This document shows, one piece after another, positions 52,865-61,805 of a stretch of 64,000 bases of DNA. Origin of the DNA: Terripilifer ovatus (GTDB lineage: Bacteria > Pseudomonadota > Alphaproteobacteria > Rhizobiales > Beijerinckiaceae); the NCBI GenBank assembly GCA_029222685.1, contig JARHVB010000031.1:1-64000 (forward strand), given 5' to 3'. The stretch's first letter is position 1, and each line of letters begins with the position of its first letter. The notes beneath the pieces were generated by a model. The model was not told where the DNA came from. It saw nothing but the letters and a program-made list of their open reading frames with translations, and did not search any database. A program made the translations under genes and the position numbers.

Positions 52865-54331
52865 CTACACTCCCGCCATCGAATAGGTCCGCGCTGTGGA
52901 GGCTGCATGTCTCAGTACGTTCGCAAGGCGCGACACGCCTTCCTCATAATCTTCCGGGCGGGTCAGGCCAAATGAGATGCGGATGGCGCTCTGCCTGTTC
53001 CGGGTCGGGCTGAAACTGTCGGCGACGGCAAAACTGACGCCGTGGCGGACGGCGTTGAAATAGACATCGCCGGCTTTCATCTCGTCGTTGAGCCGCAGCC
53101 AGAAACTCAGGCCTCCATCCGGCAGGTCGACTTCGGCATAACCGCCGAGATGCTTTTTCAGAATGGCGAACAGGCGCTCCTGACGGTCCTTGTAGGTCGC
53201 GCACAGGCGTTGGAGATAGCTCGTCCAGTCCGTCCCGCTCAGATAGTCCGCCAGCGCGCCCTGCAACAGGGCTGAGGACTGCAGATCCGTCGTCGCCTTG
53301 ATGTCGAGACAGCTCTGCATGGCTTTCGCCGGAGGAATCAGAAACCCGAGGCGGACGCCGGGAATGAAAGCCTTGCCGAACCCTCTCGTATAATAGACCA
53401 CCTGGTCGCCGCCCTTCAGCGATCGCAACGACGGCAACGGTTCGCCGCGAAAACGGATTTCCGGGCAGTGGTCGTCTTCCAGGATCGGCGTGCCTGTCCT
53501 GAGCGCGATATCCAATATGCCCTGCCGCTGTTCCAGCGGCATGGTGCGGCCTGTGGGGTTGTGGAACGTCGGATTGAGCACGATGAGCTTCGGCCTGCGC
53601 TCGGCGATCAGTTGCGGAAGCCTGCCCAGATCTATTTCGCCCGTCGGCGTATCCGGCGAGATCGCCGTCGCGCCTGCTGCGCGCACGACATTGATCGCGC
53701 CGAAATAGGCCGGCTGCTCCATCAGCACGCAATTGCCCGGCCGCAGCAGATGGCGCGCGACAATGTCCATGCCCTGCTGGCCGCCGGACGTGATCAGCAC
53801 ATCGGCCGGGCGCACCGCGATCGAGTGGCCGGCAAGGAACGGCACCAGCGCCTCGCGCAACTCGTCCCGGCCCGCGGGCGGGTCGTAGCGGAACAGCTCG
53901 GACCGCCGCGCGCTGAGCGATGTTTCGAGAAGGCGGGCATAGGCGAACGCGTCCGAGAGCTCCGGCGTCGGATAATTGCCGGTGAAGGCAATCACGCCTG
54001 GCGCATGCGCCAGTTCGAACAGCCGGCTGCTGATGCTGCCGAGATCCGACAATCCGCCGTCGTTCGCCGGCGCATCCGAGACCGTGCCAGGCTCGGCGAC
54101 GAAGGAGCCGCTGCCCGGCCGGGCATGGATGAGGCCGAGGTCGGCAAGCTGCGCATAGGCCTTGGCGACCGTCATCGGATTGATGGAACGCTCCTTCGCC
54201 AGGGCCCGAACAGTGGGAAGCTTTTCCCCCGGCGCCAGGGAACCGGCGGCGATCCGGCCGGCCAGTTCGTCGCGCAGCCGCGCATAGAGGGGAGAACGCG
54301 GCCCGCCCGCGCGATCGGATTTTGCAGACAC
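52865..54331 (-). CDS. MocR-type regulator (GntR helix-turn-helix fused to aminotransferase fold)
   Basis: The 488-residue protein has an N-terminal GntR winged helix (PLYARLRDELAGRIAAGSLAPGEKLPTVRALAKERSINPMTVAKAYAQLADLGLIHARPGSGSFV) joined to a fold-type-I aminotransferase domain with LITSGGQQGMDIVARHLL and the PLP-lysine region YYTRGFGKAFIPGVRLGF. Such proteins sense PLP or amino compounds. The start is a GTG with weak ribosome site. It is divergent from the ABC/amidohydrolase operon, with TGTATTA-type palindromes in between, so it most likely regulates that operon. Confidence 0.92.
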   Translation of the reverse strand: MSAKSDRAGGPRSPLYARLRDELAGRIAAGSLAPGEKLPTVRALAKERSINPMTVAKAYAQLADLGLIHARPGSGSFVAEPGTVSDAPANDGGLSDLGSISSRLFELAHAPGVIAFTGNYPTPELSDAFAYARLLETSLSARRSELFRYDPPAGRDELREALVPFLAGHSIAVRPADVLITSGGQQGMDIVARHLLRPGNCVLMEQPAYFGAINVVRAAGATAISPDTPTGEIDLGRLPQLIAERRPKLIVLNPTFHNPTGRTMPLEQRQGILDIALRTGTPILEDDHCPEIRFRGEPLPSLRSLKGGDQVVYYTRGFGKAFIPGVRLGFLIPPAKAMQSCLDIKATTDLQSSALLQGALADYLSGTDWTSYLQRLCATYKDRQERLFAILKKHLGGYAEVDLPDGGLSFWLRLNDEMKAGDVYFNAVRHGVSFAVADSFSPTRNRQSAIRISFGLTRPEDYEEGVSRLANVLRHAASTARTYSMAGV

Positions 54332-54368
54332 TCTTCACATCTCAACAGTCAGGCCATGGCGGCCTACT

Positions 54369-54392
54369 TTGTATTATGCATATGCAATACAA
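54369..54392. promoter_or_regulatory. Operator-like palindrome near the MocR gene
   Basis: TTGTATT (54369-54375) and AATACAA (54386-54392) are inverted arms, with the perfect palindrome TGCATATGCA (54377-54386) inside. It lies 38-61 bp upstream of the MocR start. The same half-site recurs at 54582-54593, suggesting one protein binds both. Confidence 0.65.
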
Positions 54393-54517
54393 TTTGCAAG
54401 GACGTGCCAGCGACCCGCCCGGAAAACTGCGTCTAAGAGTATCGTAGCAACAGCTGCTGCCCAAGACTTACGCGCATTCTGCCCAATTTTGAGCCGCACA
54501 CCGCCGTTTATTTGGAG

Positions 54518-54545
54518 TTGACGTTACTGACCTTCGACCTAATGA
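54518..54545 (+). promoter_or_regulatory. Possible promoter of the importer/amidohydrolase operon
   Basis: TTGACG (54518-54523), a 16-bp spacer and TAATGA (54540-54545) would serve as a sigma-70-type promoter about 50 bp upstream of the permease ATG. A half-site TTAATACAT follows at 54547-54555. Confidence 0.4.
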
Positions 54546-54581
54546 TTAATACATATTTCCTCTCCGACACAGACGATAAAT

Positions 54582-54593
54582 TGTATTAATACA
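54582..54593. promoter_or_regulatory. Operator palindrome touching the permease start codon
   Basis: TGTATTAATACA is a perfect 12-bp palindrome whose last base is the A of the permease ATG (54593). It occupies the place of a ribosome binding site, so bound protein would block the start of the gene, and translation may be leaderless or weak. Confidence 0.65.
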
Positions 54594-55246
54594 TGGATTT
54601 TCAATTCGACATCTTCCTGGCCTCTCTCCCTTCGCTCCTGCGCGGCGCGGCGACGACGGCCAGCCTTGCGATCGTCTCGATCGTCATCGGCGCGGCGATC
54701 GGGCTGATCGGCGGCATCTGCCGCGTCTCGCGCCGGGCGGTGCTGCGCTACCCAGTCATTCTCTATGTCACGGTGATGCGCGGCGTGCCGCTACTGGTGA
54801 CGCTGATGTTCCTGTACTACGGCCTGCCCTCGGCCGGGATTCTGCTCGAACCCGTGACCGTCGCCATCATCGCGCTCGCCGCCGTCAACGGCGCCTATGT
54901 CACGGAAATCGTCAGGGGCGGCATCCAGTCCATCGATCCCGGCCAGATGCGCGCGGCCCGTTCGCTCGGCATGTCCTACTCGCTGGCCATGCAGCGGATC
55001 ATCCTGCCGCAGGCCAGCCGCCGCGTGCTGCCGCCGATCACCAATGAATCGCTGACCCTGCTGAAGAACACGGCCCTGGTCTCGACCATCACCCTGTCCG
55101 ACCTGCTGCGCTCGGGGCTGGAGGTGATGACGTGGAAGGCCAATACCTTCAGCCCCTTCGCCGGTGTCGCCCTGATCTACCTGCTGATGACCCTGCCGCT
55201 GGTCTGGCTGAACAGCTTCCTCGAGAAGAGGTATCGCCTTCGATGA
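54593..55246 (+). CDS. Amino-acid-type ABC transporter permease
   Basis: The 217-residue inner-membrane protein of the HisM/GlnP type starts MDFQFDIFLASLPSLLRGAATTASLAIVSIVIGAAIG and has the EAA loop region GGIQSIDPGQMRAARSLGMSYSLAMQRIILPQASRRVLPPI. It would form the channel of a polar amino acid-type importer, probably as a homodimer as it is the only permease here. No Shine-Dalgarno is visible; the start touches the palindrome at 54582. It overlaps the amidohydrolase gene by ATGA. Confidence 0.92.
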   Translation: MDFQFDIFLASLPSLLRGAATTASLAIVSIVIGAAIGLIGGICRVSRRAVLRYPVILYVTVMRGVPLLVTLMFLYYGLPSAGILLEPVTVAIIALAAVNGAYVTEIVRGGIQSIDPGQMRAARSLGMSYSLAMQRIILPQASRRVLPPITNESLTLLKNTALVSTITLSDLLRSGLEVMTWKANTFSPFAGVALIYLLMTLPLVWLNSFLEKRYRLR

Positions 55247-56601
55247 GCAGCGCGCGCTTCGACCTCATGGTCCGCAATGTCTCGATGGCGAGTTCGTCGA
55301 CCGCATGGCGGCCGCGGACCGGATGGCTCGCCTGCAACGGCCATACAATCGCTGCCGTCGGTGCCCCGGACGATCCCGTTCCATCGGCCCGGACCGTCAT
55401 CGACGGCGACGGCGGCACCTTGCTGCCGGGCCTTCGCAACGCCCACACCCACGGCAGCGAGTTTCTCGCCAGAGGTCATGCCGACGGGGAGACGCTGGCG
55501 GTCTGGCTTTCCTCCGTCTGGTCGCGGCTCGACGGACTGAGCCCGCAAGACATGCGCCTCGCCGTCACCTGCGGCGCCCTGCTGTCGATCCGCTCCGGCG
55601 TCACCAGCATCGTCGACCATCTGCGTCGCAACCCGATGACCGACGAGGTGCTGCAGGCCGCCATCGACGGCTATGAGGCGACAGGCATCAGGGCGCTGCT
55701 GGCCGTCATGGTGCGCGACCGGCTCGGCTCCAACAACAAGCCGGTCGGTGCCGGACATCTGACCAGCCTTGAGCCGGCAGCACGCCAGATCGACCGCATC
55801 GCGCGCTTCGCGGCGCGCACCCCGGATCGTATCAGAATCGGCATCGGCCCTTCCGCTTCGATCCGCTGCACGGATGATCTGCTGCTCGCAGCCAGGGACC
55901 TGTCACGCGATGCGCAAATCCCCATTCATATTCACGTCGCTGAAACGCAGGACGAAGCCACGTCGGAACGCGCCGAATTCGGCATGACGGCCTTCCAGCG
56001 TCTCGCGCAACTCGGGCTGCTGTCCGACATGACGGCCTGCGCTCATTGTGTCTGGATGACACGAGAAGACTTTGAGATCATGGCAAGGAGCGGTGCTGTC
56101 GCCGTGCACAATCCGGTGTCGAACCTCCGCCTCGGCTCAGGCATCGCCGATCTGCCGGCGCTGACGGCGGCAGGCGTGCCGGTCGCCATCGGCACCGATG
56201 GCGCCGCCAGCAACGATGGGGTCGATGTCTGGGAAGCGCTGAAATATGCCGCGCTGCTGCCGCGCCGCAACGGCGCGCTGGACGGCATCTCGAGCGAGAC
56301 CTTCCTCGACATGGCGACCGTCTCCGGCCCGAAAGCGCTCGGCGGGCAAAGCTCGACACAACTTGGGATAACGCAGCTCGAGCCCGGCGACCCCGCCGAC
56401 TTCTGCATCTATCCGGCCATCGATGCGCCGTTCGTCGCCAACGATCTCTTCGCCTCCGGCCTCGTCCTGTCGTCGCCGCGGCGGCCGCGCCATGTCGTCA
56501 TCGACGGCGTCCACATCCTCGATAACGGCGCGTTCCGCCTCATCGACGAAGCCAAGATCGTCGCCGAGGCCCGCCAGACCGCAGCCAGGCTTTTCTCATG
56601 A
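55243..56601 (+). CDS. COG0402 amidohydrolase/deaminase
   Basis: The 452-residue cytoplasmic enzyme is of the cytosine deaminase/chlorohydrolase group. Metal ligands: [11 protein letters not shown] (HxH), [12 protein letters not shown] (H), ACAHCVWMT (H) and [11 protein letters not shown] (D). It hydrolyses a C-N or C-Cl bond, typically on a nitrogen ring compound. It is coupled by ATGA to the permease before it and the ATPase after it, so it is built into the transporter operon. Substrate not predicted. Confidence 0.88.
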   Translation: MSSARFDLMVRNVSMASSSTAWRPRTGWLACNGHTIAAVGAPDDPVPSARTVIDGDGGTLLPGLRNAHTHGSEFLARGHADGETLAVWLSSVWSRLDGLSPQDMRLAVTCGALLSIRSGVTSIVDHLRRNPMTDEVLQAAIDGYEATGIRALLAVMVRDRLGSNNKPVGAGHLTSLEPAARQIDRIARFAARTPDRIRIGIGPSASIRCTDDLLLAARDLSRDAQIPIHIHVAETQDEATSERAEFGMTAFQRLAQLGLLSDMTACAHCVWMTREDFEIMARSGAVAVHNPVSNLRLGSGIADLPALTAAGVPVAIGTDGAASNDGVDVWEALKYAALLPRRNGALDGISSETFLDMATVSGPKALGGQSSTQLGITQLEPGDPADFCIYPAIDAPFVANDLFASGLVLSSPRRPRHVVIDGVHILDNGAFRLIDEAKIVAEARQTAARLFS

Positions 56602-57440
56602 GCGAACCCCGCATGAAGGACGTATCGTCGCCTGTCCCCGCCCTCGTGATCCGACGCCTGTGGAAGAGTTACGGACAGAACGACGTTCTCAAGGGCGTCT
56701 CCCTGCAGGTCGAGCCGCAGGAAGTTGTGACGATCATCGGCCCCAGCGGATCGGGCAAGAGCACGCTGCTGCAATGCATCAACTTCATGGAGCCGTTCGA
56801 CGACGGCGAGGTCATCGTCAACGGCAAGCATATCGGCTACCTGCCGAACACCGGCTCGACCCGCGTGCGCATGCCCGAAAAGCAGTTGAACCTGCTGCGC
56901 CGCGACATCGGCATCGTCTTCCAGCAGTACAACCTGTTTCCCCATCTGACGGTGCTCGGCAACGTCATCGAAGCGCCGATCCACGTGCGCGGCCTGTCGC
57001 GCGAGGAGGCCATCGCCAGGGGCCGCCAGCAGCTCGACAAGGTCGGCCTGCTGGTGAAGCAGAATGCCTATCCGTCGGAACTCTCCGGCGGCCAGCAGCA
57101 AAGAGTGGCAATCGCCCGTGCGCTGGCCATGAGCCCGCAACTGATGCTGTTCGACGAAGTCACGTCGGCCCTCGACCCGGAACTCGTCGGCGAGGTTCTT
57201 GCCACCATGCGGACGCTGGCCCAGGAGGGCATGACGATGATCGTCGTCACCCACGAGATGGCCTTTGCCCGCGACGTGTCCGACCGGGTCATCTTCATGG
57301 ACGACGGCAATATCGTCGAATCCGGCCGTCCCGACGTCTTCTTTTCAAACCCCACCCATGATCGAAGCAAAGCATTCCTGCGGCGGCTCAACGGACGCCA
57401 TGAGCCGTCGATATCATCCGCACTGACGACATCTGCCTGA
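56598..57440 (+). CDS. Amino-acid-type ABC transporter ATP-binding protein
   Basis: The 280-residue protein has Walker [11 protein letters not shown]-loop [16 protein letters not shown], signature LSGGQQQR and Walker [15 protein letters not shown], the GlnQ/HisP group. It powers the permease at 54593. A region after Walker A ([33 protein letters not shown]) is somewhat longer than in GlnQ. Coupled by ATGA to the amidohydrolase gene. Confidence 0.94.
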   Translation: MSEPRMKDVSSPVPALVIRRLWKSYGQNDVLKGVSLQVEPQEVVTIIGPSGSGKSTLLQCINFMEPFDDGEVIVNGKHIGYLPNTGSTRVRMPEKQLNLLRRDIGIVFQQYNLFPHLTVLGNVIEAPIHVRGLSREEAIARGRQQLDKVGLLVKQNAYPSELSGGQQQRVAIARALAMSPQLMLFDEVTSALDPELVGEVLATMRTLAQEGMTMIVVTHEMAFARDVSDRVIFMDDGNIVESGRPDVFFSNPTHDRSKAFLRRLNGRHEPSISSALTTSA

Positions 57441-57475
57441 ATGAGTAAATCAGCTATCAACCGAGGAGTCCTGCA

Positions 57476-58246
57476 ATGAAGCCGAAGAATAAAAGCGTCT
57501 CCGTTGCCGCCTTCGTCGTGACGGTGCTAGCCTCGTCCGCATTCGCTCCCGCCGTTGCCGACACCTTGTCGGATGTGAAGGCAAAGGGCGTCATGACCGC
57601 CGGCAACAGCGGCTCCTATCCGCCCTTCGAATACATGGCTGACGGCAAGCTGACCGGCTTCGACGTCGATCTCGCCGAGGAACTCGGCCGCCGCATGGGC
57701 ATCAAGATCCAGTTCACCATCATCGACTTCAAGGGCATCGTCGCATCCCTGACCTCCAAGCGCGTCGACGTCCTGATCACGGCGCTCACCAAGACGCCGG
57801 AGCGGGCGCAGCAGATCCTGTTTTCCGAGCCCTATTACGACGCGGGCACAGGGGCCGCCGTCCTCGTCAGCAGCAACATCAAGAACCCCGAGGACCTGGA
57901 AGGCAAAACCATCGGCCTGCAGATCGGCAGCAGCGGCGAGCGCTACGCCAGGACGGAATTGACGAAATATACCTTCAAGACCAAGACCTATGACGACTTC
58001 GTTCTTGCCGTGAACGACCTCAAGAACAAGCGCGTCGATGCGGTGCTGAATTCGCTGCCGTCGCTGAAGTACAATACCAGGAACGATCCGGCCATCACCA
58101 TCACACAGACATGGAGCCCCAGCGACGTCGGCATCAACACGCGCAAGGAAGACACCGCCCTGATGGACGAGATCAACAAGCACCTCGTTGCCATGAAGAA
58201 CGACGGCTTCCTGAAGTCGCTCGACGTCAAATGGTTCGGGCGGTAA
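57476..58246 (+). CDS. Amino-acid-type ABC transporter substrate-binding protein
   Basis: The 256-residue periplasmic protein has a signal peptide (SVAAFVVTVLASSAFAPAVAD) and the family start VKAKGVMTAGNSGSYPPFEYMADGKLTGFDVDLAEELGRRMGIKIQFTIIDFKGIVASLTSKRVDVLI. It captures the ligand for the importer. GAGGAG precedes the ATG. It lies 35 bp after the ATPase gene in the same operon. Confidence 0.94.
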   Translation: MKPKNKSVSVAAFVVTVLASSAFAPAVADTLSDVKAKGVMTAGNSGSYPPFEYMADGKLTGFDVDLAEELGRRMGIKIQFTIIDFKGIVASLTSKRVDVLITALTKTPERAQQILFSEPYYDAGTGAAVLVSSNIKNPEDLEGKTIGLQIGSSGERYARTELTKYTFKTKTYDDFVLAVNDLKNKRVDAVLNSLPSLKYNTRNDPAITITQTWSPSDVGINTRKEDTALMDEINKHLVAMKNDGFLKSLDVKWFGR

Positions 58247-58298
58247 CGCCGGACTTCACTCAAATCGAGCGACCTACCCTGGTTTCCGAGGAACGACG

Positions 58299-59741
58299 AT
58301 GCATAACGGCAGCAGCGCGCTTCGTGCGCTTAGTGAACGAGTCCAGCATGAATTGGATATGCTGTCCTATCCGGTTTCACCCTGGGTCAAGCCGCTCGGC
58401 CACCGCAGCGGCCAGCATGTCTTTGATGTGCTGATCGTCGGCGGCGGTCAGTCGGGCCTGACCGTCGCCAACGGGCTCCGGCGCGAAGGCGTCTCCAACA
58501 TCCTTTGCATCGATCGCAATGCGCATGGATACGAAGGTCCGTGGGAGACGTTCGCGCGCATGGGGACCTTGCGGACGCCGAAGTTCCTGGTCGGGACAGA
58601 GATCGGATATCCGTCTCTTTCCATCCAGAGCTACTACACCGCCAGGTTCGGAGCGCAGGCCTGGCACGATATCGACCGCGTGCCACGCACCCACTGGATG
58701 GATTACCTCCGATGGTATCGCGACACCCTGTCCCTGCCGGTCAGGAACGACACCACCGTGCGCTCGATCGGCCATAGCGAGCACGGTATCATTCCCGTCG
58801 AAGTGGAAAGCAACGGCCGGCTGGAGCGATTGCTGACGCGCCGGCTGGTGCTGGCCACGGGCTATGACGGCTGCGGCGAATGGGCTTTGCCGGATCACGT
58901 CGCGCAGGCCGTCGGTTCCGATCGCGCCTTTCATTCCAATACGGTGTTCGATTTCGCGCCCATGCGCGGCAGGCGCATCGGCGTTCTGGGTCACGGCGCA
59001 TCGGCCTTCGACAGCGCCGCCCGCGCTCTGGCGGAAGGTGCCAGCGCCGTCGATCTCTGCTTCCGCCGCCCGGCGCTCCCCACCGTCAATCCACATCGCT
59101 GGATTGAGTTCGTCGGCTTTTTGAAACACTTTCCGGACTTGAGCGACGAAACGCGGTGGCGCGTCAATCTTCATTTCAAGAAGATCGACCAGCCGCCCGC
59201 CCGCTGGGGATTCAACGAAGCGCACAAATACGGCAATTTCCGCATGCATGCCGGCTGCCCCTGGCTGCAGGTCCGGCAGAAGGAGGACAGGACGGTCGAG
59301 GTCCTGACGCCGCAAGGAGCGATGACTTTCGACTATATCATCTGCGCTACCGGCTCGCGCCTCGACTTCGGCCTGCGCCCGGAGCTGCAAATGTTCCGCG
59401 ACGACATCCTGTCCTGGAACGATGTCTACAAACCGGCGAAATCGGATTATCATCCGACGCTGGGCCTGTTTCCCTATCTCGGCCGCTATTATGATTTCCG
59501 CTCGCGCTCTGGCGCGAATGCCGAAACCCTGAGCCGCATCTATGCGTTCAATTTCTCGGGCATCGTGTCGATGGGGCCGCATTCGACCTCGATCAGTGGA
59601 CACAAATATTCGGTGCCGCGCGTCCTGCGCGGCCTGACCCGCTCCTTCATGCTGGAACAGGAACACGAGCTGATGCCGGACCTGACTGCCTATGACGAGA
59701 GCGATCTCGATGTCACACCAGCGCTCACCGGCGCGTTGTAG
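58299..59741 (+). CDS. FAD-dependent monooxygenase-like flavoprotein
   Basis: The 480-residue protein has a first dinucleotide fold VFDVLIVGGGQSGLTVANGLRREGV, then a second with RRIGVLGHGASAFDSAARALAEGA, and TFDYIICATGSRLDFGL, the layout of flavin-containing monooxygenases and related NAD(P)H-flavoproteins. The first 40 residues form an unusual lead before the FAD motif. It may hydroxylate the imported compound or an intermediate. It is not of the HpxO urate hydroxylase type by motif. It lies in the MocR-linked operon. Confidence 0.85.
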   Translation: MHNGSSALRALSERVQHELDMLSYPVSPWVKPLGHRSGQHVFDVLIVGGGQSGLTVANGLRREGVSNILCIDRNAHGYEGPWETFARMGTLRTPKFLVGTEIGYPSLSIQSYYTARFGAQAWHDIDRVPRTHWMDYLRWYRDTLSLPVRNDTTVRSIGHSEHGIIPVEVESNGRLERLLTRRLVLATGYDGCGEWALPDHVAQAVGSDRAFHSNTVFDFAPMRGRRIGVLGHGASAFDSAARALAEGASAVDLCFRRPALPTVNPHRWIEFVGFLKHFPDLSDETRWRVNLHFKKIDQPPARWGFNEAHKYGNFRMHAGCPWLQVRQKEDRTVEVLTPQGAMTFDYIICATGSRLDFGLRPELQMFRDDILSWNDVYKPAKSDYHPTLGLFPYLGRYYDFRSRSGANAETLSRIYAFNFSGIVSMGPHSTSISGHKYSVPRVLRGLTRSFMLEQEHELMPDLTAYDESDLDVTPALTGAL

Positions 59742-59756
59742 AGGGAGGAACCTGAC

Positions 59757-60275
59757 ATGAGCCAGCAGCAAGCTGATCTTCAGACCAGACCGATAACGGT
59801 CCGGAAACTGACTGCCGAAGGTTTCTCGGCCTTTGGCCAGGTGATCGAACCGACGTTCGACGGCAAGGCGTTCGATGCCGAAGATGCGCAGTTGAATTTG
59901 AGCGAGGGTACACCGCGCCTTTACATCATGCAGCTCGACGGCAAGGGGTTACGCTTCCGGCAGATCACCAGGCACCGGCACGTCACCCAATGCCTGATGG
60001 CAACGGGCGCCGATCCCTGGTTCATCGCCGTCGCACCGCCGTATGATCTCGCCGTCACGGATGCCGAGCCGAAGCTGGAGGACATCGTCGCCTTCGAGAT
60101 ACCGCCCGGCACCGCGATCAAGCTCCACACCGGCACCTGGCACGCTGGCCCTTACTTTCGCGCCGCGAAGATGGATTTTCTCAACCTCGAACTCGCCGAC
60201 ACCAATCAGGTCGATCACCACAGCTGCTTTCTCGACAAGCGTTATGGCGTGCAGTTCGAGTTCGCAGCGGCGTGA
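59757..60275 (+). CDS. Ureidoglycolate lyase (AllA) family protein
   Basis: The 172-residue protein matches the AllA family: ITVRKLTAEGFSAFGQVIEPTFDGKAF at the start, ITRHRHVTQCLMATGADPWFIAVAPP, and FEIPPGTAIKLHTGTWHAGPYF, a cupin-like site. AllA releases urea and glyoxylate from ureidoglycolate. The preceding monooxygenase gene ends 15 bp upstream, with GGGAGGAACC between. In this cluster it supports a ureide- or purine-type pathway, although no allantoinase or allantoicase is present. Confidence 0.85.
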   Translation: MSQQQADLQTRPITVRKLTAEGFSAFGQVIEPTFDGKAFDAEDAQLNLSEGTPRLYIMQLDGKGLRFRQITRHRHVTQCLMATGADPWFIAVAPPYDLAVTDAEPKLEDIVAFEIPPGTAIKLHTGTWHAGPYFRAAKMDFLNLELADTNQVDHHSCFLDKRYGVQFEFAAA

Positions 60276-60303
60276 GGAGCAATCTGGAAGCGCAGAAGGC
60301 CCG

Positions 60304-60338
60304 CTCATCCGACCCTTGCTGCGCAAGAGTCGGATGAG
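60304..60338. terminator. Long hairpin between AllA-like and deaminase-like genes (repeat family C)
   Basis: CTCATCCGACCCTTGC (60304-60319) and GCAAGAGTCGGATGAG (60323-60338) pair at 15 of 16 positions around a 3-nt loop. No T-run follows, so it may stabilise or process the operon mRNA. Its core recurs at 14448-14474 inside another gene. Confidence 0.7.
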
Positions 60339-60372
60339 GGCGGGGTTTGCATGAGCATCAGGAGAATCTGAG

Positions 60373-61785
60373 GTGCCGACAACGCTGCTTCATTCCATCC
60401 AGCGGCTTTACACCTGCGATGACAATGAAACTATCCTCGACGACGCCTGGATTCTCGTCGAGGGCAACGTCATCAAGGCGCTCGGTCAGGGTCCGGTCGA
60501 TCCGGCGATGCGAGCCGATAAGATGCTCGACCTGACGGGCGCGATCGTCACGCCCGGCCTGATCAACATTCATCATCACTTCTTTCAATCGATCACCAAG
60601 GCGCTGCCCTTCGTGCAGAAGTCATTCGTTCTCGACTGGCTGCTGAAGCTCTATCCGCTCTGGGTCGAAATCGGACCCGACGAGATGGTGGCGGCGACGC
60701 AGGTTGCCGCCGCCGAACTTCTGCTGAGCGGCGGCACCACCAGCGTCGATCACAGCTACATGGTGCCGGGCGCCGACTTCGACATCCTGCGCGCCCAGGT
60801 CGAGACCTGCCGCGACATCGGGTTGCGGCTTCATTTGGTCGTCGGCTCCATGCCGACGCTCGAAGGCAACCTGGAAGAACAGCTGAAACCGGTCATCGGC
60901 GACAAGATCCATCGGCTGATCGACCCGGTCGAGCGCGTCTATGAAACCATGCGCCGATCGGCGCGCGCCTTTCACGACGCTTCCGCCGGTTCCATGACGA
61001 AGGTCGCGTTCGGCCCTGTCGGCGTCACCTATACGCTGCCGGACATGATGCGCGACATCAGCGCCCTTGCCGCTGACTACGGCTGCGGCCTTCACACCCA
61101 TCTGCACCCGCGGCCCGACGAGCGGGAGAAGGCGAGCACGCACCTGCGCAGCGACCCGGTCGCCTATCTCAAGGCGAGCAAATGGATGAAGCCCGGAACC
61201 TGGTTCGCCCATTGCAGCCAGTTGACGGACGACGAAATGAAGGTGTTCGCCGACAACGGCGTCGGCATCGCCCATTGCGCCCATACCATCGCCCGCCTCG
61301 GCTTTCCGCTGACCCGCATCTCCGCCATGCGGAGATACGGCGTCGCCGTCGGCATCGGCGTCGACGGCTGCGCCAGCAACGATAGCGGCTCGATCCTGCA
61401 CGATCTGAGGCTGGCGCTCATCCTGCATCGCATCGGAACGCCCCTGGGCACGGACACGCAAGAGGCCTGGCTCTCACCCTATGACGCCTTGCTGATGGCG
61501 ACGCGCGACGGCGCGCGCATCATCGGGCGAAACGACATCGGCCGGATTTCGGTGGGCTGCGCGGCCGACATCGCGGCCTTCAGACTGGACCGCGTCGGCT
61601 ATGCCGGCAGTTGGGGCGATCCCTTGAGCGCGCTGTTGCTCGCTGGCTGCGATCCCTATGCCCACCTGACCATGGTGAACGGCGCAGTCGTCGTCTGGAA
61701 CGGACGGCTGGTGAATGCCGATGAGACTGCGATCATCTCAAAGGCGTCCCAGGCCACGCGGCGCATCATTGACCGGGCGTCGTGA
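60373..61785 (+). CDS. 8-oxoguanine deaminase-like amidohydrolase
   Basis: The 470-residue protein has TPGLINIHHHFFQSITKALPFVQKSFVLDWLLKLYPLW, close in style to 8-oxoguanine deaminases, then SGGTTSVDHSYMVPG, GLHTHLHPRPDE (H), WFAHCSQLT (H) and IGVDGCASNDSG (D), giving the metal site. That enzyme makes urate from 8-oxoguanine; related proteins act on other hydroxylated triazines or purines. The start is a GTG at 60373 with GGAG upstream. It closes the MocR-linked operon. Confidence 0.85.
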   Translation: MPTTLLHSIQRLYTCDDNETILDDAWILVEGNVIKALGQGPVDPAMRADKMLDLTGAIVTPGLINIHHHFFQSITKALPFVQKSFVLDWLLKLYPLWVEIGPDEMVAATQVAAAELLLSGGTTSVDHSYMVPGADFDILRAQVETCRDIGLRLHLVVGSMPTLEGNLEEQLKPVIGDKIHRLIDPVERVYETMRRSARAFHDASAGSMTKVAFGPVGVTYTLPDMMRDISALAADYGCGLHTHLHPRPDEREKASTHLRSDPVAYLKASKWMKPGTWFAHCSQLTDDEMKVFADNGVGIAHCAHTIARLGFPLTRISAMRRYGVAVGIGVDGCASNDSGSILHDLRLALILHRIGTPLGTDTQEAWLSPYDALLMATRDGARIIGRNDIGRISVGCAADIAAFRLDRVGYAGSWGDPLSALLLAGCDPYAHLTMVNGAVVVWNGRLVNADETAIISKASQATRRIIDRAS

Positions 61786-61805
61786 CAACGACCCGCGGCG
61801 CGAAG

